Shown here in pieces: positions 7,409 through 14,104 of a stretch of DNA of 22,886 nt. The number at the start of each line of letters is the position of its first letter. The stretch's first letter is position 1. The notes under the pieces were generated by a model. It did not search any database, was not told where the DNA came from, and saw only the letters and a program-made list of their open reading frames with translations. A program made the translations under genes and the position numbers. The DNA is from Ruminococcus sp. (GTDB lineage: Bacteria; Bacillota; Clostridia; Oscillospirales; Acutalibacteraceae), in contig JAFVVB010000202.1 of assembly GCA_017502425.1 (NCBI GenBank), forward strand, positions 1 through 22,886. Reading direction: 5' to 3'.

Positions 7409-8672
7409 TATATTCACCTAACAAATATAGATAATCGTTAAGTACAGGTTGTAAGCCTTCGTCAGCCATATCCTCGTACATTTTATTTAGACTTCGGTTA
7501 TCATCAATTTCAAATTGCTCATCGCCCTGTACTTCGTCAGTTTCAGCTCCGTTGTATTTAGAATCGTGGTCGCCTATACCTGTTGAAACACCGGCAGAAA
7601 CCTTTGTTGCGGCGATTTTCACTATACCGTTTCTGAATTCTGCACTTTCACGGGAAGACACTGTAATCCCTACATATGGCAGAAATATACGATAAGCACA
7701 AAGCACCTGACAAAGCTCACTTTCGCCTACATCTAACGGGTTGATTTTATCGTTATTGATAATCGGTCTGAGTCTCGGGCAAGAGAGCGACATTTCTGCG
7801 TGAGGGTACTTTCTCTGTAAGTAATAGACGTGCAATGCACTCGCTAAAGCATCCTTGCGGAAGTCAGAAAGCCCGAGCAAAGCCGAAAACGCAACTCCAC
7901 GCATACCACCCATAAGTGCCCTTTCCTGTGCGTCAAAGCGGTAGGGCCACACACGTTTATATCCGAAAAGATGAAGAGTTTCGTATTTATCGGAATCATA
8001 GGTTTCTTGAAACACAGTGATATAATCAGCTCCGCACTCGTGCAAGTATTTATATTCATCAGTATTGACAGGATATATTTCAAGTCCTACCATACGAAAA
8101 TACTTTCTTGCTAACTTGCAGGCTTCACCGATATATTTCACATCACTTTTAGTTCGACTTTCACCTGTAAGAATCAGAATTTCTTCCATTCCACTATCAG
8201 CAATAACTTCCATTTCTTTTTCAATCTGCTCCATACTAAGCTTCATTCGCTTTATATGGTTATAACAATTAAAGCCACAATATACACAATAATTTTCACA
8301 GTAATTTGCAATATATAAAGGAGTAAAGAGATACACAGTATTACCGAAATGTTTACTTGTTTCAAGTCTTGCTTTCTGTGCCATTTGCTCCAGAAACGGC
8401 TTAGCTGAGGGAGATAAGAGTGCCTTGAAATCTTCGATAGTACACACCTCGTGTTCGAGTGCCGCTTTTACATCAGTAGCAGTATATTTGTTGTAATCGT
8501 AAGACTTCATATGCTCTATAACCTTTGAACAAACGTCGGACTCTATAATCTCCATACCATTCATATATTCCATATGATTGGTACGAAAAGAGGGCTCGTT
8601 CTCAAGTCTGTGTTTTTTATTTAGTGCATCTGCTGATAAATGCTCAGAATCTACAAAAAATTGATTTTCCAT
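7395..8672 (-). CDS. thiH: 2-iminoacetate synthase (radical SAM tyrosine lyase)
   Basis: ThiH cleaves tyrosine with S-adenosylmethionine to give dehydroglycine (2-iminoacetate) and p-cresol, supplying the C2-N unit of the thiazole. The [4Fe-4S] cluster motif CxxxCxxC is at C125, C129 and C132 (YCENYCVYCGF), followed by the thiamine-associated BATS-like C-terminal half (SCPRLRP, SSRESAEFRN). It is an oxygen-sensitive enzyme, in place of the aerobic glycine oxidase ThiO, and so points to an anaerobe. At 425 residues it is longer than usual: about 33 residues precede the normal family beginning near MEYMNGMEII. The ATG at 8672 has TAAGGAG 5 bases upstream, and that box overlaps the thiG stop, so the longer start is likely real. 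Confidence 0.94.
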   Translation of the reverse strand: MENQFFVDSEHLSADALNKKHRLENEPSFRTNHMEYMNGMEIIESDVCSKVIEHMKSYDYNKYTATDVKAALEHEVCTIEDFKALLSPSAKPFLEQMAQKARLETSKHFGNTVYLFTPLYIANYCENYCVYCGFNCYNHIKRMKLSMEQIEKEMEVIADSGMEEILILTGESRTKSDVKYIGEACKLARKYFRMVGLEIYPVNTDEYKYLHECGADYITVFQETYDSDKYETLHLFGYKRVWPYRFDAQERALMGGMRGVAFSALLGLSDFRKDALASALHVYYLQRKYPHAEMSLSCPRLRPIINNDKINPLDVGESELCQVLCAYRIFLPYVGITVSSRESAEFRNGIVKIAATKVSAGVSTGIGDHDSKYNGAETDEVQGDEQFEIDDNRSLNKMYEDMADEGLQPVLNDYLYLLGEYNETV

Positions 8673-8681
8673 AACTACTCC

Positions 8682-9452
8682 TTAATCTCTCAAAAAGCCT
8701 GTTAACGGGTCTGAAGCAGATGCACCACGAGTGAGCACTCTGCCAAGTCCTGAAAGATATGCTTTTCTGCCTGCTTCAATAGCATTCTTGAAAGCAGAAG
8801 CCATCATCGGAAGATCTCCTGCGGTAGCAAGCGCAGTGTTTGCCATAATTGCGGCGGCACCCATTTCCATTGCTTCGCAAGCTTGTGAAGGTCTGCCGAT
8901 ACCAGCATCTACAATAATTGGCACATCAATTTCATCAATCAAAATCTGAATAAATTCTTTTGTTGCAAGACCTTTGTTAGAACCGATAGGAGAAGCAAGG
9001 GGCATAACACTTGCCGCACCTGCATTCACTAAATCTCTGGCAACATTCAAATCGGGATACATATACGGCATAACAACGAATCCCTCGTTTGCAAGGATTT
9101 CGGTAGCCTTTATAGTTTCCTGATTATCAGGCAAAAGATATTTCGAGTCACGCATAATTTCAATTTTCACAAAATTACCGCAACCAAGCTCACGTGCTAA
9201 ACGAGCAATACGCACAGCTTCCTCTGCATTTCTTGCACCGCTTGTGTTAGGTAGCAAAGTAATTCCTTCAGGAATATAGTCGAGTATGTTTTCCTGTTCT
9301 TTTGTGTTGGCTCTGCGTACTGCAAGAGTGATTATTTCAGCACCTGCATCCTTTACTGCCGCTTCAATCAGCTTCATAGAATACTTACCGGAGCCGAGAA
9401 TAAAACGAGAGTTAAACTCGTGACCTCCGATTATAAGTTTATCGTTGTTCAT
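8682..9452 (-). CDS. thiG: Thiazole synthase
   Basis: ThiG assembles the thiazole ring from 1-deoxy-D-xylulose 5-phosphate, ThiS thiocarboxylate and 2-iminoacetate. It is a 256-residue TIM barrel of normal length. The Schiff-base lysine is K96, in the conserved segment FVKIEIMRD. LAVRR (43-47), LPNTSG, MPLASPIGS, VDAGIGRPSQA and AIMANTA are all present, so the enzyme should be active. It starts at the ATG at 9452, with AAGGA a few bases upstream, 18 bases after the thiF stop. The thiH ribosome binding site overlaps its stop codon. ThiG and ThiH form a complex in known organisms, which fits the adjacency. Confidence 0.97.
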   Translation of the reverse strand: MNNDKLIIGGHEFNSRFILGSGKYSMKLIEAAVKDAGAEIITLAVRRANTKEQENILDYIPEGITLLPNTSGARNAEEAVRIARLARELGCGNFVKIEIMRDSKYLLPDNQETIKATEILANEGFVVMPYMYPDLNVARDLVNAGAASVMPLASPIGSNKGLATKEFIQILIDEIDVPIIVDAGIGRPSQACEAMEMGAAAIMANTALATAGDLPMMASAFKNAIEAGRKAYLSGLGRVLTRGASASDPLTGFLRD

Positions 9453-9470
9453 TTTTATATCCTTCTTTCT

Positions 9471-10124
9471 TTAAGTTTCAAATTGTTCTGCGAGAATCCT
9501 TAATGTAGTGTGTGCTTGATGTGCGGCACAAATCATTACACGAGAAGATATAAGACTACCTTCAACTTTCACATCACTAACTTCGTCACCGCAGATATAC
9601 AGTTTCTTCGATACTCTTCGAGTTTTTATTACGTTAGCACTTCCCATTCCTGCCATACCTGATGACGCGATTATGTATTTTGATGGCATTTTTTCAAGAA
9701 CGAGATTTGTAAGCATTGCTTTAGCTTCGGCATCATCAAAAGCTTCGCAGATAATATCTGCACTTTCAAGAAGCTTTTTAGCGTTATTTTCAGTAATACG
9801 AACACAATGAGTTTCAATTGCAATATACGGAGCAATTTCATACAGATTGTGGGCTAAAGCGTCTGTTTTGTTTACACCGATTTGATTTGCTTTATACTGC
9901 TGTCGATGAAGATTAGAAATATCAACCTTATCGAAATCAATTAGTATCAGCTTACCGACACCTGCACGCGCAAGAGCAACAGCGATATTAGAGCCGAGAC
10001 CTCCAAGACCGCAGATTGCAACTGTTGCAGATGTAAATTTCTTTTGTATATCTTCACCGTGTCGCTCAGCTAAGGCTTTGTACCATTCCTCTTGTGTTGG
10101 AATCAGCTTAACCACCTCCCACAA
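9471..10124 (-). CDS. thiF: ThiS adenylyltransferase (short ThiF family)
   Basis: ThiF adenylates the C-terminal glycine of ThiS so that it can accept sulfur. The Rossmann nucleotide loop GLGGLGSN and the following LIDFDKVDISNLHRQQY are conserved across the ThiF/MoeB/E1 family. It is a short version (about 210 residues) and does not show the two CxxC zinc pairs of E. coli ThiF, as in the family-2 ThiF proteins of Firmicutes. The start is uncertain. The longest frame begins at a TTG (10124) inside thiS, but GGGAGGTGG (10120-10112) would be its own ribosome binding site and lies within the reading frame. A start near the KLIPTQEEW segment (about 10106), reached by a CTG codon, fits the spacing better. 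It is coupled to thiS by overlap in either case. Confidence 0.92.
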   Translation of the reverse strand: MWEVVKLIPTQEEWYKALAERHGEDIQKKFTSATVAICGLGGLGSNIAVALARAGVGKLILIDFDKVDISNLHRQQYKANQIGVNKTDALAHNLYEIAPYIAIETHCVRITENNAKKLLESADIICEAFDDAEAKAMLTNLVLEKMPSKYIIASSGMAGMGSANVIKTRRVSKKLYICGDEVSDVKVEGSLISSRVMICAAHQAHTTLRILAEQFET

Positions 10125-10302
10125 AACTCACAACTTCAACACTATCCCCGTCTTGTAGTAATGTTTCGTCATACTGCGTCTTGGGAACAATATCTCCGTT
10201 ACGCTCTACTGCGATTCGTTTTGGATCATAGTTCGTAGTTGCAAGGTATTCTGCTACTGTCTTACCTGCAATATTCAGTTTCTCTCCGTTGATTTTAACC
10301 AT
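10108..10302 (-). CDS. thiS: Sulfur carrier protein ThiS
   Basis: ThiS is a small ubiquitin-like protein whose C-terminal Gly-Gly is adenylated by ThiF and converted to a thiocarboxylate that donates sulfur to ThiG. It has 64 residues, ends in FVGGG, and has the usual beta-grasp pattern (KINGE, TVAEYL, GDSVEVVSF). It is the first gene of the operon. GGAGGTG lies 5 bases before the ATG, and the riboswitch terminator lies immediately upstream (10323-10356). The bases coding for GGG and the stop double as the ribosome binding site for thiF. Confidence 0.95.
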   Translation of the reverse strand: MVKINGEKLNIAGKTVAEYLATTNYDPKRIAVERNGDIVPKTQYDETLLQDGDSVEVVSFVGGG

Positions 10303-10322
10303 AAATACACCTCCAAAAACAA

Positions 10323-10356
10323 CAAAAAAAGGAAGCTACCGATTTGGTAACTTCCC
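10323..10356 (-). terminator. Terminator hairpin of TPP riboswitch 1
   Basis: On the minus strand GGAAGTTACC - AAATC - GGTAGCTTCC forms a 10-bp stem with one G-U pair, followed by TTTTTTTG. It lies between the aptamer and thiS, the arrangement expected of a transcription-terminating expression platform. Confidence 0.9.
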
Positions 10357-10375
10357 TTATGTACTTCGTTCTTCC

Positions 10376-10474
10376 TAATATCCTTGTATCAGGCATCCCT
10401 ACGTTGGAATTATCCAAATCAGGTTCTCGGTCGAAGGTCACACCTTCCTCTCAGCCTGTAACACAAGCTCCCGT
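10376..10474 (-). promoter_or_regulatory. TPP riboswitch (THI element) 1, upstream of thiS
   Basis: The minus strand carries the TPP aptamer core in order: GGGAGC, ACAGGCTGAGAGG (the pyrimidine-sensing CTGAGA), GACC, GAACCTGATTTGGATAA and CCAACGTAGGGA, which closes the pyrophosphate helix. A terminator follows about 20 bases later, so TPP should switch off transcription of the thiS-to-thiN operon. The usual G after AUAAU is a U here (AUAAUUCC). The copy upstream of the ECF gene keeps the G. No convincing promoter of its own is visible between the radical SAM stop and the aptamer. Confidence 0.95.
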
Positions 10475-10507
10475 TTATTTAATTGTCAAAAAAACTATAC
10501 TCTAATA

Positions 10508-11110
10508 TCAATTATAAGGACGAACTCTAAATATAGCTCCCACTGATTCGCAGATTTCTCGACACTTTTCCTGTTCTTCCTTAGTTGTTACAACGTCCAC
10601 AACTGTCATCATAACAGAGGGAACATATTCAGTACAATCCTTTGTAAACTGAAGCATAGCATCAAAGGACTCTATTCCAAATTTAGGGCGAACCACCTCA
10701 AGGTAATCTTCCTTATTGGTAGCATTGAGACTTATAGAAACTGCGTCAATAAGTCCCTTGAGTTTAGGTGCTGTGGATTTTTTCCATATCAAATCAGCAA
10801 GACCATTTGTATTGATTCGGATTCTAATATCACTTTTTGATTTGATATATTTTGCTACTTCAAGCAAATCATAAAGACGCTCAGTAGGTTCACCAAAACC
10901 GCAGAATACAACCTCTTCATACTTTGCTAAATCCCACGTATCTAAGCTATCACAAATTTCTTGTACAGTTGGTTCTCTTTCAAGCCACAGCGAATCTGAC
11001 TCAAATACGTGGTCTTTTTTATTGCGTACACAGAATGTACATGCACAGGGACAACGATTGGTTATATTAACGTATAGTCCCGTTGTGACAGGGTATGTAA
11101 TTGTCATCAT
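10508..11110 (-). CDS. Small radical SAM protein (TatD-associated radical SAM type)
   Basis: A 200-residue radical SAM enzyme whose [4Fe-4S] motif CxxxCxxC is at C20, C24 and C27 (CPCACTFC). It is followed by the SAM-binding segments FCGFGEPTERL and RINTNGL. It resembles the family usually called TatD-associated radical SAM protein, also about 200 residues; no TatD gene lies here. The start ATG overlaps the stop of the ECF gene (ATGA), with GGAGGG 8 bases upstream, so the two are translated together under TPP riboswitch 2. The family's reaction is not known to me. The riboswitch suggests a role in thiamine or thiamine-precursor metabolism, which is inference. No terminator is visible after it, so transcripts may run into riboswitch 1. 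Confidence 0.85.
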   Translation of the reverse strand: MMTITYPVTTGLYVNITNRCPCACTFCVRNKKDHVFESDSLWLEREPTVQEICDSLDTWDLAKYEEVVFCGFGEPTERLYDLLEVAKYIKSKSDIRIRINTNGLADLIWKKSTAPKLKGLIDAVSISLNATNKEDYLEVVRPKFGIESFDAMLQFTKDCTEYVPSVMMTVVDVVTTKEEQEKCREICESVGAIFRVRPYN

Positions 11111-11619
11111 CGCAGATTCCCTCCGTAGATTTTTGATTTGAGTTTCATTTTATCGGCGGTAAGTCCAAAAGCAATAAAAACAATAGCACTTGCTAGCGAC
11201 TGTGTAACTGATGCAGGAATTCCCGCAAGCGGAGAAACAAAATTGCCATATATTAAGGACTCGTATAAATAATATCCGCCTGCACACACAATCGTAGCCG
11301 GCAAAACAGCCAATGAATTTCTCAAATTTATAACCTTGTCTTTCTTGCTTGAAAAGAGCAAAACAGTAAGTGCTTTGATTATAACAGAACCCGGTGCCCA
11401 AACCGCAAATCCGGTAAGACAGTCTGCAAGAAACGCTCCACCTGCACCTACCACCATAGCATAGTGCCAAGGCAATAAGCAAGCCGCAAGATATATTAAA
11501 CCATCACCTACATGGATATATCCATTATTTGTTGGAATATGCAGATATGCGGTGACAACGAAAACCAAAGCAGTAAAAACGCCGGTTATACACATAAGTT
11601 GTACTTTTTTATTTTTCAT
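11107..11619 (-). CDS. ECF-transporter S component-like membrane protein, TPP-regulated
   Basis: A 170-residue, very hydrophobic protein with about five or six membrane segments. It has the sequence style of substrate-binding S components of energy-coupling factor vitamin transporters, notably the segment HVGDGLIYLAACLLPW. Family members pair with a shared EcfA/EcfA'/EcfT motor, which is not in the window. The TPP riboswitch directly upstream points to thiamine, HMP or thiazole as the substrate. It is not obviously ThiT, HmpT or ThiW by eye, so no symbol is given. The ATG at 11619 lies 11 bases after GAGGTG. A nearer ATG (11626) opens an out-of-frame six-codon frame, ATG TAT TAT GAA AAA TAA, overlapping the start. 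The gene is coupled to the radical SAM gene by a 4-base overlap. Confidence 0.8.
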   Translation of the reverse strand: MKNKKVQLMCITGVFTALVFVVTAYLHIPTNNGYIHVGDGLIYLAACLLPWHYAMVVGAGGAFLADCLTGFAVWAPGSVIIKALTVLLFSSKKDKVINLRNSLAVLPATIVCAGGYYLYESLIYGNFVSPLAGIPASVTQSLASAIVFIAFGLTADKMKLKSKIYGGNLR

Positions 11620-11700
11620 AATACATTTTTCACCTCAAACTTTTCTAAGGTTCGTTATAACAAACAACCTTTGAATGTGAAGCAGTTGATTTACTTTATG

Positions 11701-11737
11701 TAAAATAAAAAGGAAACTACCTATTTGGTAATTTCCT
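11701..11737 (-). terminator. Terminator hairpin of TPP riboswitch 2
   Basis: On the minus strand GGAAATTACC - AAATA - GGTAGTTTCC, with one wobble pair, is followed by TTTTTATTTTA. It is nearly the same sequence as the riboswitch 1 terminator, so the whole control region was probably duplicated. Confidence 0.88.
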
Positions 11738-11756
11738 TAAAAACAGTTTCCCATGA

Positions 11757-11852
11757 TACGATGTATCTGGCATCCCTACGTTGGCATTATCCAAATCAGG
11801 TTCTCGGTCGAAGGTCACACCTTCCTCTCAGCCTGTAACACAAGCTCCCATT
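11757..11852 (-). promoter_or_regulatory. TPP riboswitch (THI element) 2, upstream of the ECF/radical SAM operon
   Basis: The same aptamer elements as riboswitch 1 occur in the same order, here with the canonical GGATAATGCC. Over 87 aligned bases (11763-11849 against 10386-10472) I count two differences. A terminator follows. The ECF start lies about 80 bases beyond it; I see nothing recognisable in the leader stretch 11638-11700. This copy has a promoter of its own just upstream. Confidence 0.95.
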
Positions 11853-11869
11853 TCTTAAATTGTGATTAC

Positions 11870-11898
11870 ATTATACACCTATCACTAAATAAAAACAA
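11870..11898 (-). promoter_or_regulatory. Sigma-A-type promoter for TPP riboswitch 2
   Basis: On the minus strand TTGTTT (-35, 11893-11898), a 17-base spacer and a perfect TATAAT (-10, 11870-11875) would start transcription about 15-20 bases before the aptamer. The -35 box lies inside an AT-rich inverted repeat. Confidence 0.7.
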
Positions 11899-11914
11899 GT
11901 GGTTTTTATTTAGT
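11884..11914. other. 13-bp perfect inverted repeat over the -35 region
   Basis: ACTAAATAAAAAC (11884-11896) and GTTTTTATTTAGT (11902-11914) are separated by 5 bases. It lies 16 bases after the transglutaminase stop and could act as its weak AT-rich terminator. It also covers the -35 box of the riboswitch 2 promoter, so a protein-binding role is possible. Confidence 0.6.
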
Positions 11915-11929
11915 CCACTCATAACTATC

Positions 11930-14104
11930 CTATACCAGAACCAGAATGTACTTTAAATACAACCGTTTCATAAACGATGCGTCTTCAAGTATCGCTTTTT
12001 CCCTCTTCTTTGCGAACACTATCATAGTTTCGAGCTCAGATTTACTTATCCTTACGTTACTAAACCGTGCTTTCTGAGCTATATCTGTCACATTTTTTGG
12101 TATAGGAATCTGATTATACTGTGAGATTTTTGCTATATACTTGTATATGTTTTTTGCCCGATTATTGCGACCGGATTTTGAAAAACTTCTTTCACGCAGT
12201 TTTAGCACTAAAACTCTTCTTAGTATCAATACAATCAACACTATCATCATAAAGACCGCAATCGCTATGACAGACTTACTAAATCCTGATGTTTTGGGTG
12301 CACTATCATCAAAAGTACTTTCGCTGATTGATGCAACTGTTGTTGCTTTAACTTCTACTGATTTTTCTTCATCTAAATCTGTATCGCTTAGTTGAGAATC
12401 TGACTCTTTGTTAGTTGATGGTTCAGTAGATGGTTGCTCATCTTCAGCTGTTTCATAAGACTTACTTTCTTCCTCAGTTACAGCAGATTCAGTCGGTGTT
12501 GAATCAATCGGTACCCAACCTGTATTATCATCAAAATATTCAACCCATGCGTGGGCATCATCAGACGTAACCAGAGTATAGTAGTCGGAGTCCGAGTTCA
12601 CACAAAAACCGGTTACATATCGTGACGGAATACCTAGTGAGCGAAGCATTACACTAAGCGTAGTCGCAAAATGCACACAGTAGCCCGTATCACTTTCGTT
12701 AAGTAACCACGTGGAGATGTCTTTGCCATACGGAACCTTTTCTGTATCAAGCGAATACTGTGCGCTGTTTTCGACATAGTTTCTTACTTCTTCTATTAAC
12801 TGAGTCTTTGGTAAATCAGAAAAACCTTTTTCTTCTGCTTTTTGAAGCATTTCTGTTTTTGTGATTTCAGGTACGCTCAGGTAGTTTTCATAAACAAAGT
12901 CCTTGTACCTATTAAACTCATCGCTTTCTTCACAATAAAATGAAGTATTATTTTCGTCGAAAGGTTTATATGTAACCGAGTAATTCTCTGCACTTGTATC
13001 ATTTCGTATTAACACATCATATAGCTGTGTACCTATATCAGGAGCATCCGAAAGATAATATGGTGTATAAATCACTCTTTCTTCCGACATAGTGCTGATT
13101 TTTATGATATCGGTGTTTACATCATAACTTTGGGACATAGTGATGCTTGAGTAATTATTCGGATAGCTTTTCTCCTGTTTCTCGTTAAGAACCGTCCAGG
13201 TGTTTTTATCATAATTTGCATAAGCTACTCCTTTTAAGTAAAGCCTGCCGTTATATGAACTTTTTATCGTCATAACAGGAGTATGAGTCTGCCTTAAATG
13301 ACCTTCATCAGCCAAATTAATTTCCTGACGAACTCCTTTTGCTTTTACTTTTAATGTATCGGCTTTAGCTTTGCTCATAACATCATCTATACTGTCCATA
13401 GCATAGGTGAGCATATCGTCGAGTCGTTCGCTTCTTTTATAGCCTGCAATAGGATTAAGAAAATACACAACCATCACTAGCATAGCCATAACTAAAGCAG
13501 TAAGCATTGTTATTAAGCCACCCATTTTCCCGTCATAGCGTCGCACATAACTACTCACATAAAGTGTAAACAGCACCGTGCATACTATAAGTAATGATAA
13601 AATCGACGGTAAAGTATCAACAAGCACAAAGCACGGAACAATCAGAATTATTATGCATATAATCGCAAGAAAAGCTCGTCTTCGGCGTATTAATAGAAAA
13701 CTTAGCAAACAGCTAAGAGAAAGCGAAAGCATTGTAAAAAGTGAGTTTGCACTCACCGCTGTAAAACTTGAGAAAGATACACGTGACACTATCGGCAGGT
13801 ACCCCGAGTACGCATAAATCACTTTATTAACCACATAGTTAAGCTGAGCAATTAATGTATTTTTACCCAAAAAGCCAAAAAGTATAACTATTATCAAAGT
13901 CACACTCAAAAAGATGCTGTATCTGAGTTTGCCTTTCAGCATAACTGCTGAAAGTGAAAAAATGACAGTAAATACAGATGTAAATAATATCAGTACTAAT
14001 AAACTGACTTCTATTTCAAACGATGAGCTAAAACAATGCAAAGAGCAAACAGTAAGTAAAAATACAAAAAACCCATCTATAATGCTTATGGTTTTATCTC
14101 TCAT
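11930..14104 (-). CDS. Membrane protein with extracytoplasmic transglutaminase-like domain
   Basis: A 724-residue protein. About seven membrane segments lie in the first 217 residues. An outer domain follows, including a transglutaminase/protease-like core at about 435-540. Its triad is C476 (TGYCVHFA), H518 (DDAHAW) and D534 (PIDSTP), all present. After a Ser/Thr/Glu-rich linker (540-605) comes one more membrane segment (about 609-630) and a basic cytoplasmic tail. This TgpA-like plan is the usual third partner of MoxR ATPase plus DUF58 operons. The start codon shares one base with the DUF58 stop (TAATG), with GGTGAG upstream, so it is translationally coupled. Its reaction (cross-linking or peptide cleavage at the cell surface) is not established for such proteins here. 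Confidence 0.88.
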   Translation of the reverse strand: MRDKTISIIDGFFVFLLTVCSLHCFSSSFEIEVSLLVLILFTSVFTVIFSLSAVMLKGKLRYSIFLSVTLIIVILFGFLGKNTLIAQLNYVVNKVIYAYSGYLPIVSRVSFSSFTAVSANSLFTMLSLSLSCLLSFLLIRRRRAFLAIICIIILIVPCFVLVDTLPSILSLLIVCTVLFTLYVSSYVRRYDGKMGGLITMLTALVMAMLVMVVYFLNPIAGYKRSERLDDMLTYAMDSIDDVMSKAKADTLKVKAKGVRQEINLADEGHLRQTHTPVMTIKSSYNGRLYLKGVAYANYDKNTWTVLNEKQEKSYPNNYSSITMSQSYDVNTDIIKISTMSEERVIYTPYYLSDAPDIGTQLYDVLIRNDTSAENYSVTYKPFDENNTSFYCEESDEFNRYKDFVYENYLSVPEITKTEMLQKAEEKGFSDLPKTQLIEEVRNYVENSAQYSLDTEKVPYGKDISTWLLNESDTGYCVHFATTLSVMLRSLGIPSRYVTGFCVNSDSDYYTLVTSDDAHAWVEYFDDNTGWVPIDSTPTESAVTEEESKSYETAEDEQPSTEPSTNKESDSQLSDTDLDEEKSVEVKATTVASISESTFDDSAPKTSGFSKSVIAIAVFMMIVLIVLILRRVLVLKLRERSFSKSGRNNRAKNIYKYIAKISQYNQIPIPKNVTDIAQKARFSNVRISKSELETMIVFAKKREKAILEDASFMKRLYLKYILVLV

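Noticed and set aside
10484..10489. TTGACA as -35 box for riboswitch 1
   Set aside because: There is no -10 at 16-18 bases. Transcription from it would begin inside the aptamer and destroy the riboswitch.
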